A stretch of DNA of 46,047 nt from Protostelium mycophagum. Taxonomy: Eukaryota > Evosea > Variosea > Protosteliida > Protosteliaceae. Shown in pieces: positions 22,634 through 33,361 of the stretch; position 1 is the first letter of the stretch; the number at the start of each line of letters is the position of its first letter. The DNA is taken from the NCBI GenBank assembly GCA_002081555.1, contig KV921154.1, positions 1,469-47,515 of the forward strand, given 5' to 3'. The notes below the pieces were generated by a model. That model saw only the letters and a program-made list of their open reading frames with translations, was not told the DNA's origin and did no database searches. A program made the position numbers and the translations under genes.

Positions 22634-23291
22634 ATGAACACGAAACACGCTACGATCCTCTTTTTAATTGCCTTCTCACTGTCTGTGATACATGCATGTA
22701 GCACCTCATCTGCTAACGGAGATTACTTGACCTGCTGCTGCAGTAGTGCCTCCATAAGCTGCAGTGGCAGCAACTGCAGGTTGCTAAATATCCGTTTATT
22801 AGCATGGACATCCTAATATCCTAAATTCTTCATCAGAAAGTGCTGTGGCAACATCTGCACCACAGACGGTTCCACCCCCAAAGAGACGTGCAATAATAAC
22901 CCAACCCCTTCTACAACGAAGGAGGTGGAACCCCCAAAAACAACTTCAAATGCTGGGGCACCCTCTCAAGGGTCTTGTGTCACCACATCCGGCAACGGAA
23001 ACCATCTCACTTGCTGTTGCGGTGGAGCGTCCATCAGCTGCAGTGGCAATACTTGCAGGTTTAAAATTAAATCAGAATTCCTGTTTCTGGTATGCTGACT
23101 CTCTCAGAAAATGCTGCGGTAACATTTGTACAACTGACGGCTCAGACCCCCAGGAGACTTGCAGTTTTGCAACAAAACCCCCTCAACCGAGCTGCGAGAA
23201 GTGTGGGGGAAGTTGCTATGACAAGAAGAGATACTGCTGCAGCAACGGAAGGCTCGTGTCGAAGATCTTCTGCGTCTTATTTGGAATATAA
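22634..23291 (+). CDS. Secreted Cys-rich protein with internal duplication
   Basis: A signal peptide (MNTKHATILFLIAFSLSVIH, cleavage near ACS) leads into two similar units of about 45 residues. Each has LTCCC, ASISCSG and NxCRKCCGNICTTDGS, separated by a Thr/Pro/Ser-rich linker, followed by a distinct Cys-rich end (SCEKCGGSCYDKKRYCCSNG). An intron interrupts each unit at the same codon and phase (between the Arg and Lys of CRKCC), so exon and intron were duplicated together. About 30 cysteines imply a disulphide-stabilised extracellular protein. No named family is recognised; wall, defence or adhesion roles are possible. Confidence 0.75.
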
Positions 23292-23479
23292 ATGGATCTT
23301 TGACGTGCCATAGAAATAAAGTTGCAAGAATGTGAACGTTGTTTGACCCCGAAATAATGTCGACAAGAATAATGTTGGATTTATTCCATTGGTTGTAGAG
23401 GAAGATACTGACATTGAGCAGCTGGACCAAAAACAAACCGTTCGCAACATGATCAAAGACATTCTGCAATCAATTTGTT

Positions 23480-23756
23480 GACACAAAATGTGCGAGTACC
23501 ATTTTCACATGAAACGGTTGCACTTGCTGGAAGAGGACATCTCAGGCAGGGAGCCTTTGTGGCACTCTTCTATGGATAGAAGGATGTGCAAATGTACAAA
23601 GCATGTTCTGCAGACACTAAGAGAAACACAAAGCACAAGGCCCACGCACATACCCTCATTTAGTGTGCAGCAATTTCCACCCAGTCTGCATAAAGCACAC
23701 AAAAGCTTTCAAATGTTTTGCAGAGAATTTACAAACTGATCACAGGAAGCAAGCAT
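23480..23756 (+). pseudogene. Relic of a piggyBac-like transposase C-terminus
   Basis: Fragments resemble the C-terminal zinc-binding end of piggyBac transposases: RLHLLEEDISGREPLWHSSM followed by CKxC, a Lys/Arg/Thr-rich spacer, then CSNFHPVCIKHTKAF. These lie in different frames, so the copy is decayed. A segment at about 23697-23757 is repeated in reverse at about 30520-30590. A fragment just upstream (about 23370-23480, VVEEDTDIEQLDQKQTVRNM) is coding-like but unassigned. The stretch 23292-23480 otherwise holds nothing clear. Confidence 0.35.
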
Positions 23757-23834
23757 TTGGTGGGTATTGAGTTGTAGATAAAAAGCAGGTTACTGGCGCA
23801 GAGGATTTCTCAAGTGCGATCATCATGTTTATTC

Positions 23835-26800
23835 CTATATATCTTGTGATACAGCATCATCATTTGTGTCTGTATATAATCCAAAAAAATCATCCTCCAA
23901 ATCAGCTCTGCTTGGTGTATTGTACGCGCTGGGGGCAAAATCCCCCTGGGACTTGTATCTATAAAATTATTAAATCGATACCATAAATAGATACGGTCAT
24001 TTCGTTTGTATTCCTGTTGATGTGGCTCTGCCGCATATCATTAAATGGTTATCGCACCTCCACTCATTATATGTATCACTGTGTTCTCCATCCTCATCTA
24101 TTGTAACCTCTGCATCCTTATTCTCATTATTCAATTGCATGGGCCTTCTAACCTTGCACTTGTCAGCATTCCCAATTGCGTTTGAATCATATATTGAAGA
24201 ATTACTTGTAGGATATGGTCACCAATCCTCATGCCATTCATCCTGAGTGCAATCGTCGCTGCTTCATCATTCTTAAACTCCAATAATGCGTGTGTCCCTC
24301 TGATATCTGGTGTTCTTGATAGCTGTGTATCAATGTCCTTCTGGCCGTCTTTCACCATCCAGTTGTTCATCACTTCTAATAGTTCTATACATCCCATTGC
24401 TGGTGGTATATTGCTCATATATATTGGTATATTGTTCCTGTACTTATATATCACTCAATATTTATATTTTGAGTACCTATCGAGTGAAGGATTTACATGA
24501 TGGTATATCTCCTCTGGTATATCTTGAATATTAATATCCTCTATATCATCTATCATATCTTCTATGTTCTCTTCTAGTGTTGGATCTATATGTAGCTCTT
24601 CCTCTGTAGATACATCCCCATCCATCTCTTTTGTAAACTTTATACTGTCGTTCAGCCATTCTATATTATTGTTGTTCTCCCCAGATGCTATCTCATCTAT
24701 GATATATATCAATATATATTATTATATGATATAGTATATTATAATATATATTTATATTATAATATTACCTTGTTTGAACTCTCCCTCCTGTGGAGTGGGT
24801 GCTTCACCAATATGTTCAAGTATTTCTGTATATCAATTCAAAAGGAGATATAGAATAATAGATTACCTGGGAATGTTTCTTGGTTGTTATTTGCATCTTG
24901 ATGTGTCATGCTGTTATCTTGGTGGATCATATTGTTATAACTAGCACTTATCGCAGCTATTATTCCCCCATTATATCCATGAAATGATGGACTTATCGGT
25001 GATATGCTGTTCATATGATACGCCCCGCTATATGGCATCTCCGCATAGCTACTACTGCGAATATCCATATTATTGCTTCTCATTTCTGTATTATTGTTTC
25101 GTATATACAAATTCATCGGGTCTGAATGAGATAGCACTCTATTGTCCTGCTATAATCAATAATCATTTTATTACAACTGACTCACTCTCAATATGCTGTT
25201 TCTTGGCAGACGCTGAGGAGCATTATCTATGTTGCTGTCTCCATTATTGTAGTTGGCCACGCTCCCTTTCAGTGCTTCTATCTCTCTCATGAGCGCTCCT
25301 TCGCGAGCTGCGCTTTGTTTTCTATCAAATATTGAATAACATTCCAACAGAAATACAATTACTTATTCTCTTCTAGATATTGTATGTATTTCTGTTGTTC
25401 TCTACATAATTGTGTGAATGTAGGTGATCTCACATAGAACTTTAACGATATCTCTTGGTCATCGGATAAATACCCTTCACGATATCATCAAGTGTACATA
25501 GGACATCACCATGATATCTCACCCTCTTGTTTCAATTGATCTATCTGATAGAATCTGTTATAACCCCAACATTCTCCCTCTTGAAATTCGGATGTGAACT
25601 CTCTCAACACACGAATCTCACTATTTCTATAATTCAACATCTCAACCTATCCCATTATTATTTTGTATTATGTTATATGATATATATCCCACCTTATAAT
25701 CATATTTCGCAGGGTCTCTGGATCCCTTGACTAATTCTAGGAATACAGATATATACAATCCTCTTGCCATCCCATTACCACTAGGATATATCTTCAGCCT
25801 CCACACCATCCCGTTTGTCTCCAGTGTATCACTGTATATGACCTATATGTCATATATTATTATTTATATATTATTTATGTTATTATAGTACCTCCTCATT
25901 CTTCTTGTTAAAATCCTTTATCCTAAAGGAATGGGATATGTATGTTGGTATTATGTCCAGCTCAAATACAGATGACACACGATGTAACGACATTCGATCC
26001 AGTGATACTTTGCTGCTCCTCTGTCATATTGTTATCTACTGTATATATATAATATGATCTGCATGCCTCTCTTATTGTGTTCATCAATCGTTCACTCTTT
26101 CTTATGAAATCACTCTTCTTTGGGTTAGACACGCTCGATTCTACCTTATGATGTCTTAGTGTGATATCTTAGTGTGATGTCTTATATATTGATGTACTGA
26201 CTTGATGAATGACATCTTCAATATCTTCGGCTTCTGACAACAATGCGTCCTTTTGTTGTAATAATGTGCTCATCTTACTCTCCAATTGTGAATCTAATTT
26301 ACTTAACATTTGCACCGTCAGATTGCTCAATTCTGCTGTTCGCTGGTATTCATCAATATTTATAATTATCTCTTGGTTGTATACCTCCTCCTTTGCCTTC
26401 TTGACATGTAGAATATTGTTGTCCACTGATGATAATAGTCTATTGATCTCTTTCAATTTACTACGAACAAAGGAAGCCTCATTCTGAACCTCTCTCACTT
26501 GGTTCTCATAAACCTGATTATCATTAAAATGTTCAACACATGCAGATAGATATAATAAATATAAATACCTCTTTGACGTGCTTGAATGTATGATTCGAAT
26601 GTGCAGGATCGAACAGAGCACAATCTGAACATATGATGTCATTGTCCTCCATACAATAATACGTTAACGCCACTCCATGAGTTGCACATTTCTCCTCAGT
26701 GGTGCTTTTACTTCGTTTGCTTCCTTTAGAGAGTCTGTCGATTTCCTGTAATTATTAACAAAATCTGGGAGATCCATTTTTGTCTGTTACCATGGACATC

Positions 26801-27320
26801 TCTTCGAAGAATCGGCAAGGAATGAGCTGGCCCACAAACAATGTATTTCTGCATTGTGGACATTGTGGTTTCTGTTGTGTAATCCATCTCTTTACATTCA
26901 GTTAGCACGCGTAAACTTGTGTTATTAAACGTTTACTTACCTTGATACAACGATCACAAGAGATCTTTGAACAAGAAGGACACATTTGTGCATTTTGTAC
27001 CCTTCCAAAACAAATTGGACATTTTAGCATGTCTTCTATAGACACCGAAGTTGATTTCTCTTCCTCCTTTAATCATTAGTTGAGAATTACAAGATGATCA
27101 CTCCACCACTAATTCTTCCTCTGAATCACTGTTAGCTCCATCGTTAACACCTGATCATGTATCAACCAAAACTCTTTTAACAAGTGCCTTTACTCATGTC
27201 TGTCGGGGAGACTCTTGATGGTGGTTCTTGAGTATCATTATCGTCCTCATCATAATATTCTGTATCTGAATCGCTTCCCTCTGAACCTAGCTGCCTTGCA
27301 TCAAATGTTGCATGAGACAT
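23835..27320 (-). CDS. TRIM37-like RING/B-box/coiled-coil/MATH protein with C-terminal RRM
   Basis: N-terminal acidic exon, then a RING (CPICFGRVQNAQMCPSC, CDRCIKRWITQQ, CPQCRNTL) whose wording follows TRIM37. A B-box follows (KCATHGVALTYYC, CSDCALFDPAHSNHTF), then a coiled coil (VYENQVREVQNEASFVRSKL, LLQQKDALLSEAEDIEDV), then a MATH/TRAF domain (VIYSDTLETNGMVWRLKIYP, GNGMARGLYISVFLELVKG, SEFQEGECWGYNRFYQID, ISLKFYVRSPTF). An Asn-rich tail and an acidic segment run on, through exons that splice in frame, into an RRM-like domain (IPIYMSNIPPAMGCIELLEV, THALLEFKNDEAATIALRMN, ILQCKVRRPMQ) resembling U2AF65-type RRMs. It ends YTDTNDDAVSQDI. TRIM37 is an E3 ubiquitin ligase (peroxisome import, centriole control, histone H2A). 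One intron near 26.1 kb is uncertain. The RRM fusion is unusual; a separate gene there is the alternative. Confidence 0.8.
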
Positions 27321-27473
27321 TGCTTGCGATGTGAATAATGTCAGAAATATCCAAAATTTTGACCATTCTTCTGACTGTCTGAATGACGACGCATTTCCGG
27401 TCTTGTCAGCGAATTCTCTGTGTCACACATGGGGTTTGAAACATAACGCGTAACATCAAACGACAATCATCCC
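27321..27473. promoter_or_regulatory. Short divergent intergenic region
   Basis: 153 bp separate the start codons of the TRIM37-like gene (minus) and the GH15 gene (plus). This is too little for two independent promoters of usual size, so a shared bidirectional promoter is likely. No clear element was recognised. Confidence 0.4.
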
Positions 27474-30318
27474 ATGTCTGTCGCCTCAGGACAATCAAAG
27501 ATCAGCTCTTGCGGCACGACCGCACAAAGCCCGTGCTTTAATGAACCTTCTTACATTAGATCAGAGCCAGGAAAGCATGGCTTCTCCAGTGACATGGGAG
27601 ACATCACCTCTACAGGATATCCCAGACCTCTAAATGGAAGTGACACCGATTTTGACATCACAGATCTCAGCACAGCTTGTCAGGTCTTCTTATTGTACGA
27701 AAAATGTAGCTGAAAGTTATATCAGATGGAGGGACACTTTTGTCAACATAAAGAAGAAGCAGAGGACAACATCGTACATGATGATAATCAGGACGTGTTG
27801 AGCAGAATCAAAGGAAGGATCACCGAAATGTTAAAACATCACCTTTCTGAGGACATACCAGAAAAAGGTACATACAGATTGCGTGACCCCGTTAAGAATG
27901 ACATGTTGCTAGAAGACTTGAAGCCCGTAAAATTATCCTCAGTGGAAGAGATACCTAAAGACTACCCCTTAATACAAGACCTAGCTATCGTGGGAAATCT
28001 CAAGACTTGTGCCATCGTCGACCGATCTGGAGAGATTGTACAGTTCTGCTATCCCGCCTTTGACAGTCCCACCCTCTTTGGGAAGATCTTGGATAATGTG
28101 AGCTCTAATGTCCATCACCGTCTGAATTTAATAGTCCAAAGGAGGGAGCTGGAGGATCAATATTTTGAAACAGAAAGACCTGGGGGTATTCGAGCAAGAT
28201 ATGTCTGCAAGAACGAAGCAGATGTACTATCACAACACGAATCTCCTCAACACTAGATTTGTCAATGAAGAAGGAATGTCGCAGACAACAGACTATATGC
28301 CTGTCGGTGTGGACGCTCATAATGGTCATGATTGGTTGATCAGAGAAGTCGAGGTTGATCATGATTCTCTTTCACCAAGTTGGTATTTACGTGTACAGTG
28401 CATAAATGGGTCGATGTGTATAGAGATGGTGGTCAAACCTGCATTTGACTATGCAAGGGCAGAACATGAGATATCTTTTATACCTCACGGAGTTCTTTTC
28501 ACGTCGCAGCAAGCGGAGCTCAAGATGTCATTGACAGCCAATAGAAAGTACAGATGGAGAACAACACCGGATCAAAAAGGAGCTGTTGCAAGTTTTAGAT
28601 TATGGGCTGGACAGAAGGTGGACATCTAGATTTATTCGCACGAGTAGTTCTTTACAAAGATAAAGGTCACCTTCGTGCTGAGAGAAGTGGATGCAGAAAC
28701 AAAACAATGCAAAATGGATGCGCAAGAGAAGACTCTGAATAAAATCAATAGAGCAGGGAAGGTAGTCGAAATATTCGTGAGAGATCTTCTGAAGATAAAC
28801 AGCAACGTTGGGACGAGAAGGTCAAAGAAGGTGATGACCAGAAAGACGTGGAAGACGACGCAGTCAATATAGAATACACCAACCGAATATGTAAGCTGAC
28901 GGTGGACTACTGGCGTAATTGGGTGAGCCAGTGCAAGTATAGAGGGAGATATATGGATATCGTGATAAGGAATGCACTGGCTCTGAAGCTCTTGACGTAT
29001 GAGCCCACGGGAGCTGTCGTCGCGGCCGCGACAACTTCACTGCCCGAAGCACTTGGACAGAATCTCAATTATGATTACAGGTGAGTTGTTCTATTGTGAT
29101 GATGATAACAGTGTTGAGATATTCTTGGATCAGAGACTCATCCTTCGTGCTATACGCATTCATCAAACTGGGTTACTCCGCAGAAGCCAGAGCGTTTCTG
29201 AAATGGATAGAGAAGAGGATAGAAGATGCTACAGAGGGAGGGAAATACAATGGACTGCAGATCATGTACGGTATCCGGGGAGAGAAGGAGTTGGAAGAAA
29301 ATGAACTTCCACACTTGGATGGTGAGTCATGACAGCGTTTCATCTCTGAAGAACGAAGGGTATAAAGGCAGTAAGCCTGTCAGGACTGGGAATGCGGCTT
29401 ACAAACAGTTTCAATTGGACATATTCGGAGAGCTGATGGAGACACTCATACTCGCCGATTTTCACGCTGAGCCGATATCTTACGAGTTCTGGATGAAGAT
29501 TAGAATTATCATCAATTGGCTATCTGACAACTGGCGGAATCCAGACGGAGGTAATCTTTTAGCTAATATAATCTTTATACGTGTTCGGTAGATGAGACGG
29601 TCAGGTGTGTGGGAATCTCGAGATGAGATAAAACAATATACCTACAGTAAGATCATGGCATGGGTTGCTATGGATAGAGCTATCAGACTCGCAGAGGCGA
29701 GGAGTTTTCCGACAGAGATGAAAAAGTGGACGAAGGTGATTGCTCATCGGATCTCCATGATGAGGATTAAGATGTACAGGTCAGGCAAGAGATATTCGAG
29801 GAAGTGATGGAGAAAGGGTGGAGTCCCACACTACAATGCTTTACACAGTATTACGGAAGCGAAGTGCTCGACGCGAGTGTCTTGATCATCCCACTCGTCA
29901 ATATGTTGTCAGCGAATGATCCCCGGATGCTGAGTACAATGGAAAGATTGAGCAGAACTGTAGATAGAGGAGGATTAACCAGGAATGTGATGATGTATAG
30001 ATTCACGGATAGCCATAAGAGCGAAGGCGCTTTCTTCATGTGAGTGTATAAACTATAAATCAGACAGATATTTATAGATGTAGGTGTGGTATTTGGATGA
30101 TAGAGAATCTGGTGAGAGCAGGAGCTTATGATTGGGAGCTCTTAGAGAAGGGAAGATTTCTATTTGAGCGTTTGTTCTCGCATGGGAATCATTGTGGGCT
30201 CTTTAGCGAAGAAATATCCATCAACGGAGACTTTCTCGGAAATTTTCCTCAAGCGTTCACAAATCTAGCAATGATTGCAACAGCTATAACTCTGGAGAGC
30301 ACATTGAATCGGCTGTGA
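27474..30318 (+). CDS. GH15 glucoamylase/trehalase-like hydrolase
   Basis: About ten exons, roughly 720 residues. The bacterial-type GH15 layout is clear: [20 protein letters not shown] and [12 protein letters not shown] at the start of the beta-sandwich, [97 protein letters not shown] (general acid Glu), [33 protein letters not shown], and FSEEIS (general base Glu), ending [13 protein letters not shown]. The family removes glucose from alpha-glucans or splits trehalose; sequence alone does not separate the two. The first exon (about 80 residues) is not family-like and has no signal peptide, so a cytosolic enzyme is likely. It may feed the same glycogen pool as the glucanotransferase at 36185. 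Confidence 0.92.
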
Positions 30319-30379
30319 AGTCCATAAATACATCTTTCATGAAAAAATTGTAATGTTCCACCAAAATTCTTTGGGATAT

Positions 30380-30671
30380 TCACATCATTATATCAACATA
30401 ATATCTGTCAGTAGAGCTCTGTTTGTTTTCTGATTTGACAACTACCCCATGTTCTCCAAAAGGTCCAAATTCATCACCACATAAAAGCTTTATGCAACAT
30501 TTCATAAACATATTGCCTCCTGTGATCAGTTTGTAAATTCTCTGCAAAACATTTGTATTACAAACTAAGCATTTGTGTGCCCTGAGCATGCTTTCTACAG
30601 ACATGACAACACTTTACAGATGTCGATTCGTCTTTTCTAAGGTTCATTTCAGGTTTCGAGTTTTTCGCCAT
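30380..30671 (-). pseudogene. Possible small zinc-binding gene or transposase-related relic
   Basis: A frame from 30671 reads MAKNSKPEMNLRKDESTSVK followed by CCHVCRKHAQGTQ, a zinc-knuckle-like pattern. It then meets a segment (translating KCFAENLQTDHR plus R/K, Q in one frame) shared with the piggyBac-like relic at 23.7 kb. An overlapping frame gives CLVCNTNVLQRIYKLITGG. No single clean gene model emerges; a decayed mobile-element fragment is most likely. Confidence 0.25.
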
Positions 30672-31629
30672 TCGCAGTGGGCCACAGTTCACCCTCACAA
30701 GGTAATACCTCAAATGAAGGCTAGTTTTCTATAGATGTGATTACATTTTCTGACCGCACATCAGATCTCGTCCACATCATACCGTCGCCGAACACTGCTA
30801 CTATTCCAAAGGTAATTCCAGATGGCGTCAGTTGGTCTTTTTTCTGACTGGACCTCCTATGACAAAGCTCAGCTAGTCTCTGCTGTCAAGGCCAAGGGAT
30901 CTATGTACTGTAAAAAAGATGAAATGCATTCTCCACCTTGTTTATTCAGACAAATGCTGATAGATCCCCATGAGATAAACTCAGGACTTCCCTATCTACA
31001 CGTCAACATCAAGGACCACAAATCAGTTACATACATCAAATCGGGTGTTCCTTCCATAGAAATTCCTTTTATGTATCCATTCTTATCAATTCTATAAGAT
31101 GTTCTTCCTGGAACCGACTTGGTCAGTGCTGGCATCTTGTCGTCTTCAAATGTGAGCGAATAGAAGTAACATCGAGATTTTGAATCATTAATTGTTGTCA
31201 TTACCTGCCAGAATAATCCTATAAGGTCGTGTTAGCTCTGCTTCTAATATGTAGTCGCCACCTGTCGGTGGCATCTCGCCCTCTCTCACCAACTTTTTTC
31301 CCACAGATTGATTCGCCATGATTGCACCCTCTGAACGAACTTTACTGATTCCTCTTGTCTTTAACATGTCCGTGCTGTCGTGTCGTGCTCTGTTTGTTGA
31401 TAATTTCACTTCACTGGATCGAAGTTGTTTGCGCACTGACGGGGATGTGGCTGTTGTAGACGAAAAATACACATTTATAAGTTGGTATAAATGAACTGAT
31501 ATCACAATACATTCTAACTCGTCTGATGTTTTCTTTATTTATAAAATTTGTGAATTGTAGTTTGCTGCATCTCTATTGTAGTTCAGACACTATTCAGTTT
31601 AAATATTTCCGAGGTCTTTTTGGGCAGAG
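30672..31629 (-). CDS. Possible small gene, unresolved
   Basis: A minus-strand frame from about 31367 (MLKTRGISKVRSEGAIMANQ, then GGDYILEAELTRPYRIILA) meets a plausible donor at about 31202. A downstream frame reads RCYFYSLTFEDDKMPALTKS, VPGRTSYRIDKNGYIKGISM and ends at 30992. A plus-strand frame (30822-31097, MASVGLFSDWTSYDKAQLVS) overlaps it and also looks partly coding. I cannot decide which strand is used. No domain is recognised. The rest of the interval is AT-rich with nothing clear. Confidence 0.25.
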
Positions 31630-33314
31630 ATGGGTTGGATTGCAATCACCATTCTGATTATTTATGTACCTATGGTCATATGGTTGGCATTCTTTCTTTT
31701 ATGCTCAGATAAGCTCAAATGCAGCCCCAATTCACTCCCAGGGCAATTACATTACGTTTTCACAGAGGGCATCTGTAAATTTGGAGGGTATACACCTTCT
31801 TTTGTTTTGCATTTTGAAATACTTAGATCCCTGCTGTATCGTTTGGCTGGTCCGAAGTTGACTGGAACAGCGAAAAAGGTATGCACTGGCGTTTTCCATT
31901 TCTTAAGTGTTCAGGTGTTGCATTACATTGCTTATAAGCCCAATCCCTTGCTGCAGTTGATGTATCTTGCCTTGATACTTGGTGGTTATTCACTCTTTTT
32001 GCGAGATGCTTTCCCTCGACTTCCTAATATCTATCTCGGCTCACATCACAAGTGAGTAAACATCAAGAAACTCAATCTCAACTCTACAGAATCATTGCCC
32101 ATGTTTCTGTTGGAACGGTGCTTTACTTATTTTATTTGGCCTCTTTTATGGATGCTGGAGTCATTAAATATAGAACAGAAGCAACAAGGAGCGGACCTAA
32201 AGGCATCTTACTTAATCAGAAGCAGGCTCAGGCCTTCCCCTTTGACCATATGCTATATACTCCAGGAAAGGACTGTAGAACTTGCCATATTGAGAGGTAC
32301 ATGACGTGTACAAAGATTGAATATTGATCTCTACAGACCTGCGAGATCGAAACATTGTAGTGTGTGTGACCGGTGCATCAGTAGATTCGATCATCATTGC
32401 CCGTGGATAAACAACTGTGTCGGTCAGTCTCTGTATCATAATATATATAATATAAAATAATATTTTTTATAATATAAACGATATAATATAATATCAGGAG
32501 AGAATAATTTGAGAGCATTCTTGGGGTTTGTATCTGGGACAGGATTCCTTGCTTCATATTGTGCCTATTTATGTTGGTATATTATAACAGCGGTAATAGT
32601 AAATTTCAACAACTTAAGAATGATAAGATATATAGATGTTACAACAAGACGGAGTATGGAACTATGTCTTGAGAGATAGGTCCACTGGTCAGACTTATCC
32701 TCCTGGATTTATGTTCATTTTTCAGGTAGTTCAGCGTGAATGATTATAAGAGTATAATATTATTAGTATGTAATGGTCCATGGTGGTCTTCTTGCGCCGT
32801 TAGGGTTATTCACAGGAATAATATCCGTCGTATTACACGGATTCTGTTTGTATCATCTCTGGCTTGTCAGGCAAAACACCACCACAAACGAGTCATATAA
32901 GTGGGGTGATTACGCAGCAAATGTCAGGTTCTATCTTGCGCATAAAGATGAAATTGAAAGGGAGAAGAAGGTAATATAAATATATATAAATATATAATCA
33001 TATATATAAATATGTATATATATTCATATATAAATATTCATATATACATATGTATATATATTCATATATATATAAAGGAAGAAGAGAAGAAAGGGAAGAG
33101 AAAGGAGGGAAGGAGAGAGCCGAGTGATCCAGAATGGAGTGTTACAGATTATGATATCCCGAAGTACAGACTCGACAGCAAAGGAAAAGTGAGTTGTCAC
33201 ATATATTAATTATGTACAAAACTGATCAAATGAAAGTTAGTACTCCGAAACATATACAACCACGGATGGAGAAGTAACTTTGGAGAAGTATTGTGGCCTC
33301 CATCTAATCGCTAA
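31630..33314 (+). CDS. DHHC palmitoyltransferase (ZDHHC4/SWF1-like)
   Basis: About seven exons. Two or three hydrophobic segments ([57 protein letters not shown]) precede the DHHC cysteine-rich domain: [20 protein letters not shown] then [17 protein letters not shown], complete with the catalytic DHHC Cys. Two further membrane segments follow ([36 protein letters not shown]), then a TTNE (TTxE) motif. A Lys/Glu-rich exon and a C-terminal [19 protein letters not shown] (NIYxxG plus N/D-x-xEV) complete the family pattern. The enzyme S-acylates membrane proteins, in the ER or Golgi for this subgroup. The intron at 32980-33075 is almost pure AT repeat. Confidence 0.92.
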
Positions 33315-33361
33315 TGAAATTATTTTGGGTTTGGATGAAATTTAAATTAAATGAGAGCGAT

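Noticed and set aside
27474-30318. GH15 gene as a possible bacterial contaminant
   Set aside because: It is split by many short GT-AG introns with the same style as its neighbours, so it is a resident eukaryotic gene whatever its distant origin.
32980-33075. AT-repeat tract that might be an origin or matrix-attachment site
   Set aside because: It is bounded by a donor and an acceptor in the DHHC gene, so it is simply a low-complexity intron. The same holds for 40738-40775.
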